In this document: positions 1 through 13,150 of the stretch, in pieces
Layout of the letters: each line of letters starts with the position of its first letter
Position numbering within the stretch: the first letter of the stretch is position 1
Source: Typha latifolia
Lineage: Eukaryota; Streptophyta; Magnoliopsida; Poales; Typhaceae
Assembly (NCBI GenBank): GCA_019914945.1
Contig: CM034113.1
Location: 496,001-560,000, forward strand
Direction of reading: 5' to 3'
DNA: 64,000 nt
The notes under the pieces: generated by a model
Databases searched by the model: none
Told to the model about the DNA's origin: nothing
Seen by the model: the letters and a program-made list of their open reading frames with translations, nothing else
Translations under genes and position numbers: made by a program

Positions 1-2590
1 AGAAGGGATGAATGAGATGAGATATGTTTTATGTTGGGCTTGGGAGGATGGCTTATTTATATGATGCAGAAATGGAGGAGTTCTTTTCTTAACTGAGTTG
101 GTTTAACTAACTGAAAAGTGGAAAGGTTTGATACCCTCCAGTGAATGGAAACATCCAGTGGTAATAAGATTTGTTAGCTATGTGAAATGGAACACTAGAT
201 TAACATTGGAGTTCTCCAGTCACTGGAGAGAATATTAAGGCAAGGGTGAAAGGGATATAGGGGTTGTTGTGTGGTAGGAAAAACAGTTAGGCCAACCAAA
301 GCTACTGATGCAAGTTAGATAATTATAATTTTTATATAGAGAGACAGAGAGAGAGATAGAAAGGCAAAGTAGGAGACAAATGGAATTTTCCCATAGGAGT
401 TTTGCACCCGTCTTGTGTCATTTAGTTGGGGGTTGGTCACTGCCATGGAACTAAAAAACCTTTATACTGGCTTAGGATACTTCCTACTTTTCAGAGCCTC
501 TTTTATGGATTACATCCGGATATCTTAAAAGGCTCCCTTAACTTGTGAAATAAGCAAATTAAAGAGAAATTTGTTTCTAATAATTAAACAAAAATCTTAT
601 CTCAATATTAGCTTACTTACTCATACCTACTTCTCTCACATTTCCTTCAGTCAAATATTTTTATATTTATTAACTATTATTTTATCTTTAAAAAGAACAT
701 CATTTTAATAAACTATTATTTTAATTATTCTTTTCATCTCTTTTTACTCTTGTATTCTCTCAGCTCTCCTTACCAAAGGGTATTTTAATTATTTACTAAA
801 ATATATTTATTTTTTATATTACATCAAGTGAAATAATTATATCACTATACTGTTTAACAACAAAACAACATAATATAATATAACTCGTGCACCACTATAA
901 TAATATAATTTTCTAAGGTTAGGAAGCACAGTTAGCAGATTGTCTGCCATTGATAGTTACAATTCCATTAAAAATACATGTGGCATACAAACATGATTTG
1001 TTAAATAAGATTCTGATCTAACAATAAAGATCTTTGCGTCTCTTTGCATCTCTCTCTTCGTTAAATTTTTGTCTACCAACAAATATTTTTGGAGTAGTTG
1101 ATTAATTGACAGCTTACGAAGAAGTACCATATTTCATATTTAATTGTTGAGCAATGCTATACTCTTCTGTAAATAGTGCTCACATTGTTAAAAGAAGCTC
1201 ATAATATATGAATATATCTGAATTCAAAAACCAGATTGAGACACCATTAAGTACCCACTTCCTTTTCAAATGAAAAATAAGAATAATACTCCATTCTTTT
1301 TATCCAAGCAAGAATCTAAAAGGAAAGAAAAGAGGTAGTCTAAATTAGAGACATGGGCTTTCTTAATTTTTCGAATTTACTCTTGTATAAATGCATCTAT
1401 AGAAGTAACCAAGACAGCAGAGAACATATTACTTGGCTCACTTTCCCCCAACTGTTAACCAGAATCTCACATGCAAAAAATGGGAAAAATTAATTGAAGA
1501 GAGCACCAAATAATCCTGGTAAAAAGACAACAAGGCTCACATGCTATGCCAAATATATCACATGCAAGGAAAATATCTATGTTATAATTACGATTAATTA
1601 CTACTCCAATCCAATATATCGCATGCTTTCCAATGTACATCCTGTGTTAAATCTAGCCATTTTCTATGCTACATTCGCTGTTAAGTTAATTGCCATCTAC
1701 TGTAGAAGCTTAAAGTAAAATATAAAACGTTTATCTGTTAAATAGAATATTTCTATCCATTTACAATTCATACCTAGCCTATTGAAACGTCACAGGGATT
1801 AGAAAATAAAAGAAATAAAACCAATGTTTTCTGTTAACCAAAGCTTAAATAAAAGAGAATTTGACATCCATCTGTTTACTAAAGTATAAAATTTATATCT
1901 ATTTAATTCATACTGACATAAAATATCTGAGCCATACATGGAGAGAGATTAGACTATAATAAACAAAACAACCGCTATAACTTGAGCCTAAGCTAGTTTA
2001 AGCTTTTAAGGTAACTTATAAATATTCCCACAGGCAATGATGAGAAATAATAATCAATCACAAAAGAGAAAGAAAAAAGGGATGAGAAATTACACTTTAT
2101 ACCCGTGTGATTTGATACAATTTTAATTTACCATCATATTTTAAAATTAAGCATTTAACTCCTTTATGTTTCAGACCAAGTTGCAACTATTAGTCAACCA
2201 TAAATTGAGACATTAAAGTTTTAATTACCCCCACAAAAACATAATCTAATTTAAAGATAGTAAGGGTTGTTTGGTCATTTAGCTAAAAACTTGTCTTTCT
2301 TCCGGTGTTAATTTATCCCGCAGCATACATTCATATTAGTATTAAATCACAAGCAAAGAACAGCCTTCTTTTGGAGGTAATTTTAACAACAGATGTCAAA
2401 TGAGCAAATTTAGATTTCTACTGTCCATGGAAAGAATAGGTTACTATTTAGTAAAATTAATGCAAACATGTCCCCTTCTCATTTTATGTTGAACTACATA
2501 TAGAGAGATAACAAAGATTCATATTAATAGTTATAATGCTTCATATAATGCAGCAAAAACGTGACAAGTGCAAAAGAGTCATTGACTTGT
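1..2590. other. AT-rich intergenic sequence, no gene recognised
   Basis: No reading frame here looks protein-like. The short frames (for example around 1494-1718 and 2536-2730) lack domain-like composition and splice context. There is a GA-rich simple stretch near 341-362 and long AT-rich runs. I see no transposon with clear ends. Confidence 0.6.
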
Positions 2591-4112
2591 ACCTTCGTTG
2601 TCTTCAGTTGTTATCCAAACTCCATCATGGTGTCATCCTCATCTTCCTTCGTAATATTTCCTTGTATTTCCCCTGCTGCAGTTTGAAGCTTGAATTAATT
2701 GCTATATTCAGCTCTTCTCATGTTATATAGCTTCAACATACTTGATCCATCCAACGAGCATATATGTGCATTCATTATATTTGTAAAGACTGTAGGTTTA
2801 TTTGTTGATGAGCTTATTTCTGCAGCTCTGCTTGCGGCAAAATTTCATGCTTGAGTGAGACTATACTTGCCTCGGAATCATAAGCATTGTTTTGATTGAT
2901 TATTGTTTTAATTTATATAGCGACTTATTGCTTCTCTCCTGATATCTCCAGTTTTTCATTCTTTTTTTCCTAATATGTCCTGATCATCTCACATTGGTAA
3001 ATCCAAACAGAGACGACCCTTTGGATGTTGTTTCACTTATCACTAGTGTTTCCTTGCAAATTTCTAGTAAAAGCAGATAAATTTGGTAAGAGAAGGTACT
3101 GAAAAAGAAAGAGTTCGTCGAAAAGAAACACACAAGCAAAATTAAGCCAAGTGATTTAGCAGTCATACTGCACAGAAGATAGTAAGAACATTCTTTAATC
3201 CATATGAAATCATTTAATTTCAAATAAACTGACATATAAAGATCCAATCATGTAAATTCCCAAACACATGAGTCAATAGTATCTTTATGAAATAAACATA
3301 TCAGGGAGAAGAGGCAAAAATTACTTATGCCATTTGGTTTAATGCAGTTGAATAATATATACGAAAGATTCACTCTGAACACGGTAGTGGAGAGGAAATC
3401 ACTAGACCGAGATTCAAACCTTAATTTGCTTTCCGGAAAGCTACTCTTCTGATGCTAAGTGATTAGTCTTGCAGGTCTTGCATTTTCTGTTGCCTGCAAA
3501 GAAATCATCAAATGACACGTGAAAGGATCATAAAAAGTTTAAAATTAATGGTCATAGATAACTAGTTAAATTTTAAGAAAAGGCATCTCATTAATAGAAG
3601 TACAAGACTTTCAAACTGTTCGTCAATACAGCATTTGTAGTATCAGATGGAGATTCCAAGTTTCCAACAATTCCATTATTATAGCTGAGATTCATAATAC
3701 AGCTTGCAAATAATAAAATTTTGAGTTATCACCAGTCAACCTTCTTGGTTCTCGTGTTCACTTCAGGTATGTCAAGAAGAACACAGAAAGACAGCAAAGT
3801 TTCTTTAAAACAATTATCAAGGTTCAAAAAAAAATTTCTCCTCTTTTTTTTTTCCCTGCAGAAGATACAGGACTAGGAAATTTTGAAGCCGCCTTAATAC
3901 CAGTAATTTTCCTTCATGCAGATATGCAATCACATTCCAAAATTAAAACCCCTGTAGATGTTATATATCAATTTGAAAAGATACAACTCTCAAGTGGTAC
4001 AGTTATAAGGTAAGGTGGATAACAAGAATAAGAATGGATAAATCATGGCACATTATTACCACCCCAAACAAAACCAGAGAACTCCAATGTTTCCCTATTC
4101 AAAGATTGTATC

Positions 4113-4155
<43 letters not shown>

Positions 4156-4660
4156 GGATTGCGCCTTTCATTCTTACTTTCAGGATACTAATCTAAATCG
4201 GCCATAAGCTTACCTCATTCTTACTTTCAGGATCCTGGAACCAAGTTGAAGGACATCCCAAATGGTATCCCTCTGTGCCTTCTTCGTTCTACACGTGTTC
4301 TTTGATTTGAAGCCTAGCAAAGATACAGACATTTAGGAATGTGATTGGATATCTACAAACCCTTAAAAAGGATCAAGAAACGGAACACTCCACCTGCTCG
4401 ATCGTTAGAGCCTTCGATGCCGGTCTCCGATGAATCAGTGGGAAGTAGCGATCGGTGAGCTTCCGGTCCCTCTTAGACCTATTCCAGTTGGATCTCCTCC
4501 TCTTTGTCGATTTCTCTCGAGGATTCCTTCTCGCCTCGGGGCTCCTTCTGAGCTCTTGCTTGTTGGATTCACTTATCGCGGTCTAGGGTTTGGTGTGCGA
4601 GGAAGAGGAAAGAGAGCAAGGAGGAAGTCGAGGTCGATGGATTGGCGGGTCACATAAAAA
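2590..4660 (-). other. Weak candidate minus-strand small gene (secreted-peptide-like)
   Basis: I do not recognise this as a known gene. On the minus strand an ATG near 3211 opens a frame beginning MTAKSLGLILLVCFFSTNS, which resembles a plant signal peptide, and runs to 2984. Upstream at about 4400-4650 is a GC-rich stretch whose minus strand contains AAACCCTAG, a motif common in plant leaders. A possible further exon lies at about 4215-4325 (acceptor TTGCTAG, donor GAG/GTAAGC on the minus strand), and an acceptor-like ACTGCAG near 2692 precedes a short acidic frame. No mature peptide motif is visible and I could not assemble a convincing multi-exon CDS. It could equally be noncoding or chance. 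Confidence 0.2.
4113..4155. repeat. (TAA)n microsatellite
   Basis: About 14 uninterrupted ATA/TAA units are visible. It is simple sequence with no coding role. Confidence 0.95.
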
Positions 4661-5780
4661 ACGAGGTGGAAGAGGGCGGGAAAAATACAAGGGGATTAAG
4701 AATACAACTAACAGCTCGGGTAATCGGGTCGGGTTAAGTCAAATCAACACGTACATGATCTGTTTACTAACCCGTTAGACTATTAAACAATAAACATGAA
4801 CATAATTCATTTAAATATATTGCATGGTTCATAAATATGTTACGTTGCCACATTAGTAATTCAAATTTTAAATAAATTTATTCATATTATAAATAAATTA
4901 TTTGAGTGATAGATTGAATATCAGAATCACACACAATTGAGTTATGAATAGAATGAATAAGGTAATAAATATAAATAATACTCGTTAAATAATTGAATTA
5001 GACTCGGCAACCAATTAACTATATTAAATCTAAATTTGTTTATAAAGGTTTCATATTCATGCTAAATTATCTGGTTGAGTAAAATATTAGAACGTGATTT
5101 TTCTTCTAGGCTAGGTTGATTTGTGCAAGTCTGTACGTTGGCACGTATAAGTTGTGTGTATTTAATAGCTTCAGTTCAAATGTAAATATAAGGCCAGCAC
5201 TATACGTGAACATACATGATCAAAGCTATTAGATATGTGTGACGATATGTTGACATAAATTTGACAATTCATTTAGATGAACCCACGGGAGATCAGGAGA
5301 TCAGTTCCGAGAAAATTCCAACTCAAAAAATTGCCACCTGATATCATATTTCAACAGAGTGATTTAGAAATACAGTGATGATTAAGAATATTATAACCAT
5401 AAAAATAACTATTAAATAATTTTTTGCGAGAAGGAGAATAACTAATTGTATTTAAAATAACAAAAAGTAGGGGTTAGAAAGTATACTAAAATATGTCATT
5501 GTTATTTCTGAACTTTTGCAACTTAATTATATTTTATTTTTTATTTATTATAGTAGACTATAGTATGTCCTGTATATACAAATTTATGAGCATTTTATTA
5601 TAACAAAATACTATATATATATATATATATTCAATTTTATATATTAATTAGAATATTAATAAATTAAAAACAATTAAATTGCAAAAACGCATGTAGTTAA
5701 TTCTTGCCTTCTTTCCCACCTAAAGAAATATCCAAATAGAAAGAAGACCATCTCCCTCTCGTCTCCCTCGTCGGCTGCTC
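4661..5780. other. AT-rich upstream region of the amidohydrolase gene
   Basis: No coding potential is seen. A short (TA)n run sits at about 5611-5630 and a (CT)n tract at about 5788-5810, which probably belongs to the amidohydrolase promoter or leader. No transposon ends were identified. Confidence 0.5.
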
Positions 5781-5838
5781 ACCAGGCTACTCTCTCTCTC
5801 TCTCTCTCTCCCTCCGCGACGAGCAAAAGAAGGAAACG

Positions 5839-8021
5839 ATGGCGGACAAGATCCCGAGTCCAGCGCCGACTTCTCGCGTCCTCCTCCTCCATAACGCCGT
5901 AATCGTCACCATGGACCCGATCTCTCGGGTCTTCCTGGATGGTGCCCTCGTCGTAGTCGGCGATCGCATCGAAGCCATCGGCCAATCCCCCCGGATCCTC
6001 GCCGATTTCTCCCACCTCGCTGACGAAGTCCTCGACCTCCACGGTCACTTCGTTCTCCCAGGTATCCCCCATCGTAAGCTCCTTTTTTTTTCCTCTCATA
6101 ATTTATAATACTTTCTGAGAAAATGGGATTTTATAGGGTTTGTGAACACGCACGTGCACACATCACAGCAGCTGGCGAGGGGGATTGCTGACGACGTTGA
6201 CCTGATGACGTGGCTGCACGAGCGGATATGGCCGTACGAGTCGAACATGACGGAGGAGGACTCATACCTCTCCACGCTGCTGTGTGGGATCGAGCTCATC
6301 CGATCCGGAGTGAGTAGGCTTGTTCTTCAATCTTCTTGCCGAAACGATTTATGAACTGTTTCTTTTTTCCTCTGGAAAGTTCCTTAAATTGCTGAAAGTT
6401 ATAATCTTGAAGAATGAAGCATGTCGGTGAGTGAGATTATCTTCTCATTTTTATGAATATGGGGCATGTATTAGTTCTACCATTAGCTAATCGAGACTCC
6501 AAAATTGTTGAGTTAATCAAGTGAAAAGGGTTAATTTAGAGCTTTTCGGTTAGAGATTGGTCCCAAAGGTTGTGTCAAACCCTCTTTTATTGGATCAGGA
6601 TTCAGGAGTAACCCTCTCCCCAGTAAAATGCTTCTTTAGTTCAATTGATGATCTAGCTATTAATGGGTTGCTTAATATTAGAAAAAGTCAATTCTGAATT
6701 CTTGACTACACATTTTATCTGCACACTTGAAGTGTTTTTTTCCTTTTCTTACATAGGCTACTTACCCTCTGATGAGTTTAGATTTTAGAATCATCATTTG
6801 GAATGTTTTATGAATTGGGTCTCTCTTTTGCTAAATTTGTGAAGTTAAAATTTTGCAGCAGTGCACTAATGTTCCTATTTTTTATGAATTGGGTGTTTAT
6901 GAATTTTGTCGAGTACATATCAATTAGATCAAAGCTTCTTTCACTCAATTGATGATCTAGGAATCTGTGGAGATATGCTAAACTTTAGAAAGTCTAGTCT
7001 TGATTGTACATCTTTAGGCATCCATTATGTAAATTCTTGTTCTATTGATGCCCTAATACTAATAACTTATTTGGCTATATTACAGTCAGATATCACTGTA
7101 TACTTATTACATGTGAAATGCATAAAGCAGTTAATTTTGGTTGCCCATTTCCTATAAGATTAGCAGTTTTCCATTTTATTTTCAATTGTGTTATTTGCTA
7201 ACTGGAGCATTTTTTTTGTCACCTATAATTTATTAGGTTAGTGATATTTTTCAGAAAAGAGAATTATGTTTCTTACATTTCATTTCAGCTTGGAGAACAT
7301 TGCTAGAATTGCATCAAGTAATTATATGTCCTGACCTCTTTTTCAGGTAACATGTTTTGCAGAAGCAGGAGGGCAGCATGTTGCAGGTATGGCAAGAGCA
7401 GTGCACTTATTGGGCTTACGAGCATGCTTGACACAATCGACTATGGACTCTGGTGATGGTTTACCTCCTAATTGGAGCACACACTCGACTGATCATTGTA
7501 TTCAGGTCATTTTTTGCCGCTTACCTATTTTCCTTTTTATAAACTCACTTTGTTTGCTTTAAGTTCCTGCTTTACTGTGGTTCCTATGATACATCAAATA
7601 AGCATATGTTCTCTTGATTATTTTCTGATTCATTTACCATTGAAAATTTTAAATGGGAACAGAATGATGTACAGGTTCTGCCCAGCTTGATTACTGCCTT
7701 ACACTTTGACAACGTAGATTGTTATGTCCATCTCATCGCCTGACAATTGACATGTCTCCTTTTATAATGATACTTGGTTCTTAACTGTTCCAGTTCTGAC
7801 AAATTGTTTGTAGTTATTTTATGGCATGGATTAACTGGCATCGGCCTGTACTAAGCCAAATTAGTTGATGAGGTTTGTTAACTGAAGAGGGTTAAGTGGA
7901 GCTTTCCAAAGCCATGGTTATTGTAAGTTTGTTACTAATACAACTGTTGACATTTATAGAAAACTTCTACATGACTGCTGTTTCTTCTTTCATTATAATA
8001 GAATATAGGAAAGGATGTCAG

Positions 8022-8058
<37 letters not shown>

Positions 8059-11000
8059 CTATATGTCCATCTTTTTAACAGTAAGTTTAGTCCACTGCCT
8101 GCTGATCATGGTGCATTATATAGTATTACAGTCTCAGAAAGAACTTTACAAGAAGCATCATAACACAGCTGATGGGCGTATCAGAATATGGTTTGGGTTG
8201 AGACAGATAATGAATGCAACTGATCAGTTGCTACTTGAAACAAGAGATGTAGCAGAAGAACTCAATACAGGCATCCACATGGTAAGATATCCATATGCTG
8301 TTTTAACTTTCAAAAGCTTTAGTCATGATCAATATCTTCTTAAGTCATCTGTTTCTACTGCTTAAATCATAACATTGCATCACAAAGCTTTTCGTGAGAA
8401 GTCCATTCTGCAATTCCTCCTTACTTTGGCATGTGATATACACCTTTTTTTTTTTACTAGACAAAAGGGAACAATTCATTGGTTTTCTAGGTTTTGTACT
8501 CAGAAATGTTTTCACTTTTTTTAAATTTTTAATCCCTCCTTATTGTCTCAATGTGAGACCTTTGTATTAGGTGTGGCTTTCCCTGAATGAAATACTCCAT
8601 AGTCCATACAAGGATAGTAATAATTATCAATATTAGCTATGTAGCACCTAGCATTAGTTTTATTATTACAATAGCTGCCCTTAATTTCTAGGCAGTAAAA
8701 ATTGTACTAACTTAGAAAAGGAAAGATTAAAAGCTCATATCTAAGTAGTCCTTCAAACTCATCCTTAACCAAGAGCTCTACTTCTTTTGAAGCACATTAA
8801 ACTTATATAAGAAGTTTTTCAGAGATCCTAGCTTTCCTTTTGGTTCTGGAATATTGAAGTAAAATTTCATCTGAAGAATGGCTTTTGTCATTGAGGTACT
8901 AATATACTATTATATTCATTATAGCATAAAAGATATATTATTTTATCATATTAGCTATTGGCTTATGACCATCAAGTTGGACGGCAATCTTTATATTCTT
9001 CTGAACTCTGTTCTTTTGATGGCATGGCTTTCTTTAGGGCTGGAGAGTCATTTTAAGTTTACTCCACTGCATTTAATATCTTGCTCCATTAAAATTCTCA
9101 TGTTGCTGAAATACTATCAGTGTCAAGTGTGGATGTTCTGTTTAATATTTCAATGAAACACGGCTTCTGCCTCTTCAAGTAAATGCTTGATTTGAAGAGT
9201 TTAATAACTTATTTTTTTCTCTTTTTTTTTCTCAGTCATAGAATAGAGCTTGCTATATTGATATTAAAGATCTGACTTAGAGTTATTCAATGTTCATTTA
9301 CTTCATATTTGCCCAGCAAATTTGATTATGCTTAACTTTGTAATAAATAATAATTATGAAAGGTGAACTTTGTGATTACTTATTCCATATTGTGCAGCAC
9401 ATTGCAGAAATCCCGTATGAAAATGAACTTGTAAAAAGTAGAAAAGAAGTTGACCATGGTACGGTGACATACTTGGAGAAAATAAGCTTTCTAAAGAGCA
9501 ATTTGTTGGCTGCCCATTCTGTTTGGCTGAATGATGCTGAGGTGGGCATAATTTTCAGCGAATATTACTTTCTTCTAATTTTTATATACATATTTTTTTT
9601 AAACTATATAAAATGTTATAATAACTCACCAATTACTCTAAAAGTTTAAACTGATAGAGAACAATGATTTATTCCTTTCTACTCTAGCAAGCTGAAAAGT
9701 TGATATTTGTCTGTTCATTTGATCTTGCAGATAGGTTTCTTTTCAAAGGCCGGCGTCAAGGTTTCTCATTGCCCTGCATCTGCAATGCGCATGCTGGGAT
9801 TTGCTCCTGTAAAGGAAATGCTTGAGGCTGGTGTTTGTGTCTCCCTTGGTACAGATGGAGCACCAAGCAATAACCGGATGAGCATTGGTCTGTTCCAAAT
9901 CTTTAAATTACTCTGATGAGCATGATCATCTTTGTAGAATCTTAACATCAATTCTTAAAATATGAACATAATTACATAAATACCGAGTCTTTGGCATTAC
10001 TTACTAGTGTTGGGCGATTGAGTACATTCAACCCTTTCTTTTATTTTGAGCGTGTTATTTTTCAAGAAATGTGGCACTGAAACTGTTAGATATGTGCTTT
10101 TATTTAGTCTCATGGCTTCATTGTTCACAGGAGCTCGTATGCATAAAATTTCACTTATTAAGCCATTACTCCAAGTTTCTATAATTTGGTTTTTGCTTGA
10201 TTAAGTTGGACTTTCAATGTACTTTTGGATCTTGTCAGGTGATCTTATGGGTTTGGATTTCCTATCTTGAGTTCAATTAGTATGTGGACCTTTTACTTTA
10301 AATATGCATCATATTGTGAGTCTACAAGTCACTAGGATTTCTTTTTTCCTACATAGATCTCGGTACTTTTTTCCTACAAGTTATAGGTTTTGCTTGATTA
10401 AGTTGGACTTTCAAGTTTCAATGTACTTTTGGATCTTGTCAGGTAATCTTATGGGTTTGGATTTCCTATCGAGTTCAATTCAAATTGTGGGCCTTTTACT
10501 TTAAATATGCAACAGATTGTGAAAGTCTACAAGTCACTAGGATTTCTTTTTTCCTACGTAGATCTCGGTGGAAATCTGTCTGTAATTATTACTTTGGAGT
10601 TTGGATCAAAGGACTTGTTTGGCATCATATCCTATTTTGCCACAATTTCAACTTCAAAACATGGTATCCCAGGCTGAAAGTTTGCTTAGTTGCCATTTGT
10701 CCAATTTATAACAGTTTTCCTTTTGATATCAATTTAACATAAAAATCAAATGCATGGCATTAGTCTTAGTTCCCAAGACCAGACTTGCAATGGAAAATTG
10801 TTTAGACAACTTGAACTTAAATTCATTTTTAACAAATTGATCCTTAGTGCTGCTAAATGTAATTAAGAAAATGGACTTAAACACAATAATACAAGGCCTA
10901 TTTTATTTTTACGTTATTCCCATAATTTGGGAAATAAGTTTTTCTTTGACTTTCAAAAACTATGGAGTAGGAATGTTACAAGTGGGGGTTTGAATCTGCT

Positions 11001-13150
11001 GCATAAAGTGACAATCATTCTTAACACAAATATTGTGCTGTCCTCTGTATCATCGTATAGTTTGTCCATGAGCTATTTTCAATATTCTACAACATAATAA
11101 TCTTCAGGCCTCTGAATATACAGTTGACGAGATGTATCTAGCTTCCCTTATTAACAAAGGGCGGGAGGCATACATTAGTGGAACAACCAATCCAACTGCT
11201 GTTCCTTCTGAAGTGGTACTAAAGATGGCAACAATAAATGGCGCAAAATCAGTTCTATGGGACAATGAAATAGGATCTCTTGAGATTGGAAAAAAGGTCA
11301 GGTTATTCACCATGTCTTCCCAATGATTGATGTCATGACTGCTGATATATCATCTAATCATGAACTGTTTATCTGACAACAAAATAGGATCTCTTGAGAT
11401 TGAAAAAAGGGTAGGTTATTCACCGTGTTTTCCCAATAGTTGATGCCATCACTACTTATATATCATCTAATCATGAATTATTTTCTGTACTTTTGGTAGA
11501 ATGAAATGGGTGTTTGAGGATGTTTTAACCATGCGAAAATATTTTTGGCTCTTTAAGTGAACTTCAATATAAACAAAACACAACGGAGATTAATTAGAAA
11601 CTGAAATAGCAAGAGTTATCTTGAGCTTTCTGATAAAGTAAGTTATGGAGTTTCTAGAAGCAGATCTTTACCTATTAATTTTCCATTGACTGTAATGATG
11701 TCATGGTTGTTGACTTCTCTGCATGTCTATTGTCTGCTTTTTTCTTCAAGAAAGAAAATTGACGTAATGATTGTGTTTCTACTTTCTACCTCATGCATTA
11801 GCCAGTAGTTTGTTTGTCCTTCAAAATCACTTTGTTATGCTTCATTGCTTCCATCATCATTTTGTATATCAAGTGTTACTCTACTTTACTATTTGATTTA
11901 CCTAAGATTGTTTTATTTTTATGTTTCTTAAGTAGTATACCCATGGTTGAGACACCTAGATAGTTCCCCACTTGAGAAGTTTGGATTTCAACATCTCTCA
12001 ATGATGGTTTATGGCTTTAATGGCATGCCGTAGGTTTCCACTCTCTCTCTCTCCCTCAAAAAGGAAAAAAAGGATAATAATAACATGTTGTGCTTCAAAG
12101 TGTTGTCATCATGCTTATGCCCTATTGACTGTTTGATGAAATTTTCCCTCTTTGCAGGCTGACATTATTATTGTGAATCCTTTTACATGGACCATGGTTC
12201 CTTTACATGACTGGTATGTATTATAAATGTAGACCTCTCATTTCTCTTCCAGTCTTTAGATTGTCATAGTAATTTTATAATGCTTTTAGTTCTAATCACA
12301 TCTAGTAGCGAAAGATAAATTGACATGGTATTCATCTGTAAAGTGCTTTTGATATAAATGAACATGTAAGATTTAAATGTTGCATCAAGGTTTTGAACCA
12401 GCAAAAGGAGATGCTAACTTTGCAATACTTCTTGATATTACTTTGTGTTGAGATTCCAGTTATTATGGTTCTAATTTAATGCCCCATATTGTTCTATGTT
12501 GTTTAGGCATGATCTGATCCCACATTGCTTGTAGGCAAATTTATTGAGATAAATTTGGATGTAAAATATTGGAAAAGCATTGAAACATATGTTTTGGGGT
12601 ATTAAGATACTCCCTTTTCCTACTGAAAATGAAAAAGGAATTTCAAGAAATCATCACTATTTGGACATTCATCAATTTATATCCAATGCAATATTGGGCA
12701 TTCATCATACAGATTTAATAAATTATGAGGAGATTAACTGGGAAACTAATATTCAGTTGTTTGATGCAGTATTTCAAGCCTTGTTTACTGCATGCGGACA
12801 GAGAATATTGACTCTGTCATGTGCAATGGTCAATGGATTATGAAGGATAAGAAGATCTTGAACGTAGATGAGGTAATATAACCCTGATTTTATTTGTTAT
12901 TCAACTGAATTTAAGCCTCTCATTTTTTCTACAAAGCATACACATTGTTCTTCCACCTATGTACTATGCTGTCCCTTATTTGCACGCACACTCTTGCTGC
13001 CTTTCAAAACATCTACACTGAATTCATGATATGATTTTCTCCCCCCCCCCCCCCCTGCAGGAAGAGATCATTATGTTGGCAAAGCGAGAAGCAAGCAACC
13101 TTCTCAAGAGAGCAGGCATTACTCTTCCAAAACGAATGAATTATGTATAA
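5839..13150 (+). CDS. Amidohydrolase, MTA/SAH-deaminase and TRZ/ATZ-like, 10 exons
   Basis: Exons read as 5839-6061, 6137-6309, 7347-7505, 8132-8281, 9398-9541, 9731-9887, 11124-11296, 12158-12213, 12770-12872 and 13061-13150. All introns are GT/AG and all joins stay in frame, giving 475 aa, a normal length for the family. The protein is a metal-dependent TIM-barrel deaminase. Visible signatures are the HxH of NTHVHTSQQ (His80, His82), HIAEIP (His236, Glu239), AAHSVW (His275), [11 protein letters not shown] and GTDGAPSNN (Asp325), which are the expected metal and catalytic residues of 5-methylthioadenosine/S-adenosylhomocysteine deaminases and chlorohydrolases. There is no targeting peptide, so a cytosolic location is inferred. 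The exact substrate (MTA, SAH, guanine or another aminopurine) cannot be told from sequence. The start at 5839 follows a pyrimidine-rich leader and matches the family N-terminus. Exon 7 starts at 11124, not at the nearer AG at 11107, because only that choice avoids a stop and gives VDEMYLASL. Confidence 0.93.
8023..8055. repeat. (TA)n microsatellite in amidohydrolase intron 3
   Basis: An uninterrupted TA run lies about 80 bases upstream of exon 4. It is simple sequence inside the intron. Confidence 0.9.
10188..10570. repeat. Tandem duplication (~190 bp) in amidohydrolase intron 6
   Basis: Copy 1 (about 10188-10367) and copy 2 (about 10386-10570) share long near-identical stretches, including GATTAAGTTGGACTTTCAA and CTACAAGTCACTAGGATTTC. 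They differ by small indels. It lies wholly within the intron and does not touch coding sequence. Confidence 0.9.
11263..11488 (+). repeat. Tandem duplication of the exon 7 tail plus intron start
   Basis: Copy 1 (11263-11376) contains the last 34 bases of exon 7 and its donor. Copy 2 (about 11377-11488) repeats both, including GGATCTCTTGAGATTG and the following TTATTCACC. Copy 2 keeps an AAGG/GTAGGT donor-like site. It is a decayed partial exon copy lying in intron 7. Confidence 0.9.
13041..13055 (+). repeat. C15 homopolymer at the exon 10 acceptor
   Basis: Fifteen consecutive C residues form the polypyrimidine tract directly before TGCAG and the last exon of the amidohydrolase gene. Confidence 0.9.

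Noticed and set aside
4430..4778. Plus-strand frames of 62-75 residues
   Set aside because: The block looks like leader DNA of a possible minus-strand transcript; composition is Arg/Gly-biased and there is no splice context.
11107..11123. AG at 11107 as exon 7 acceptor
   Set aside because: It would put an in-frame TGA after two codons; the AG ending at 11123 restores the family sequence.
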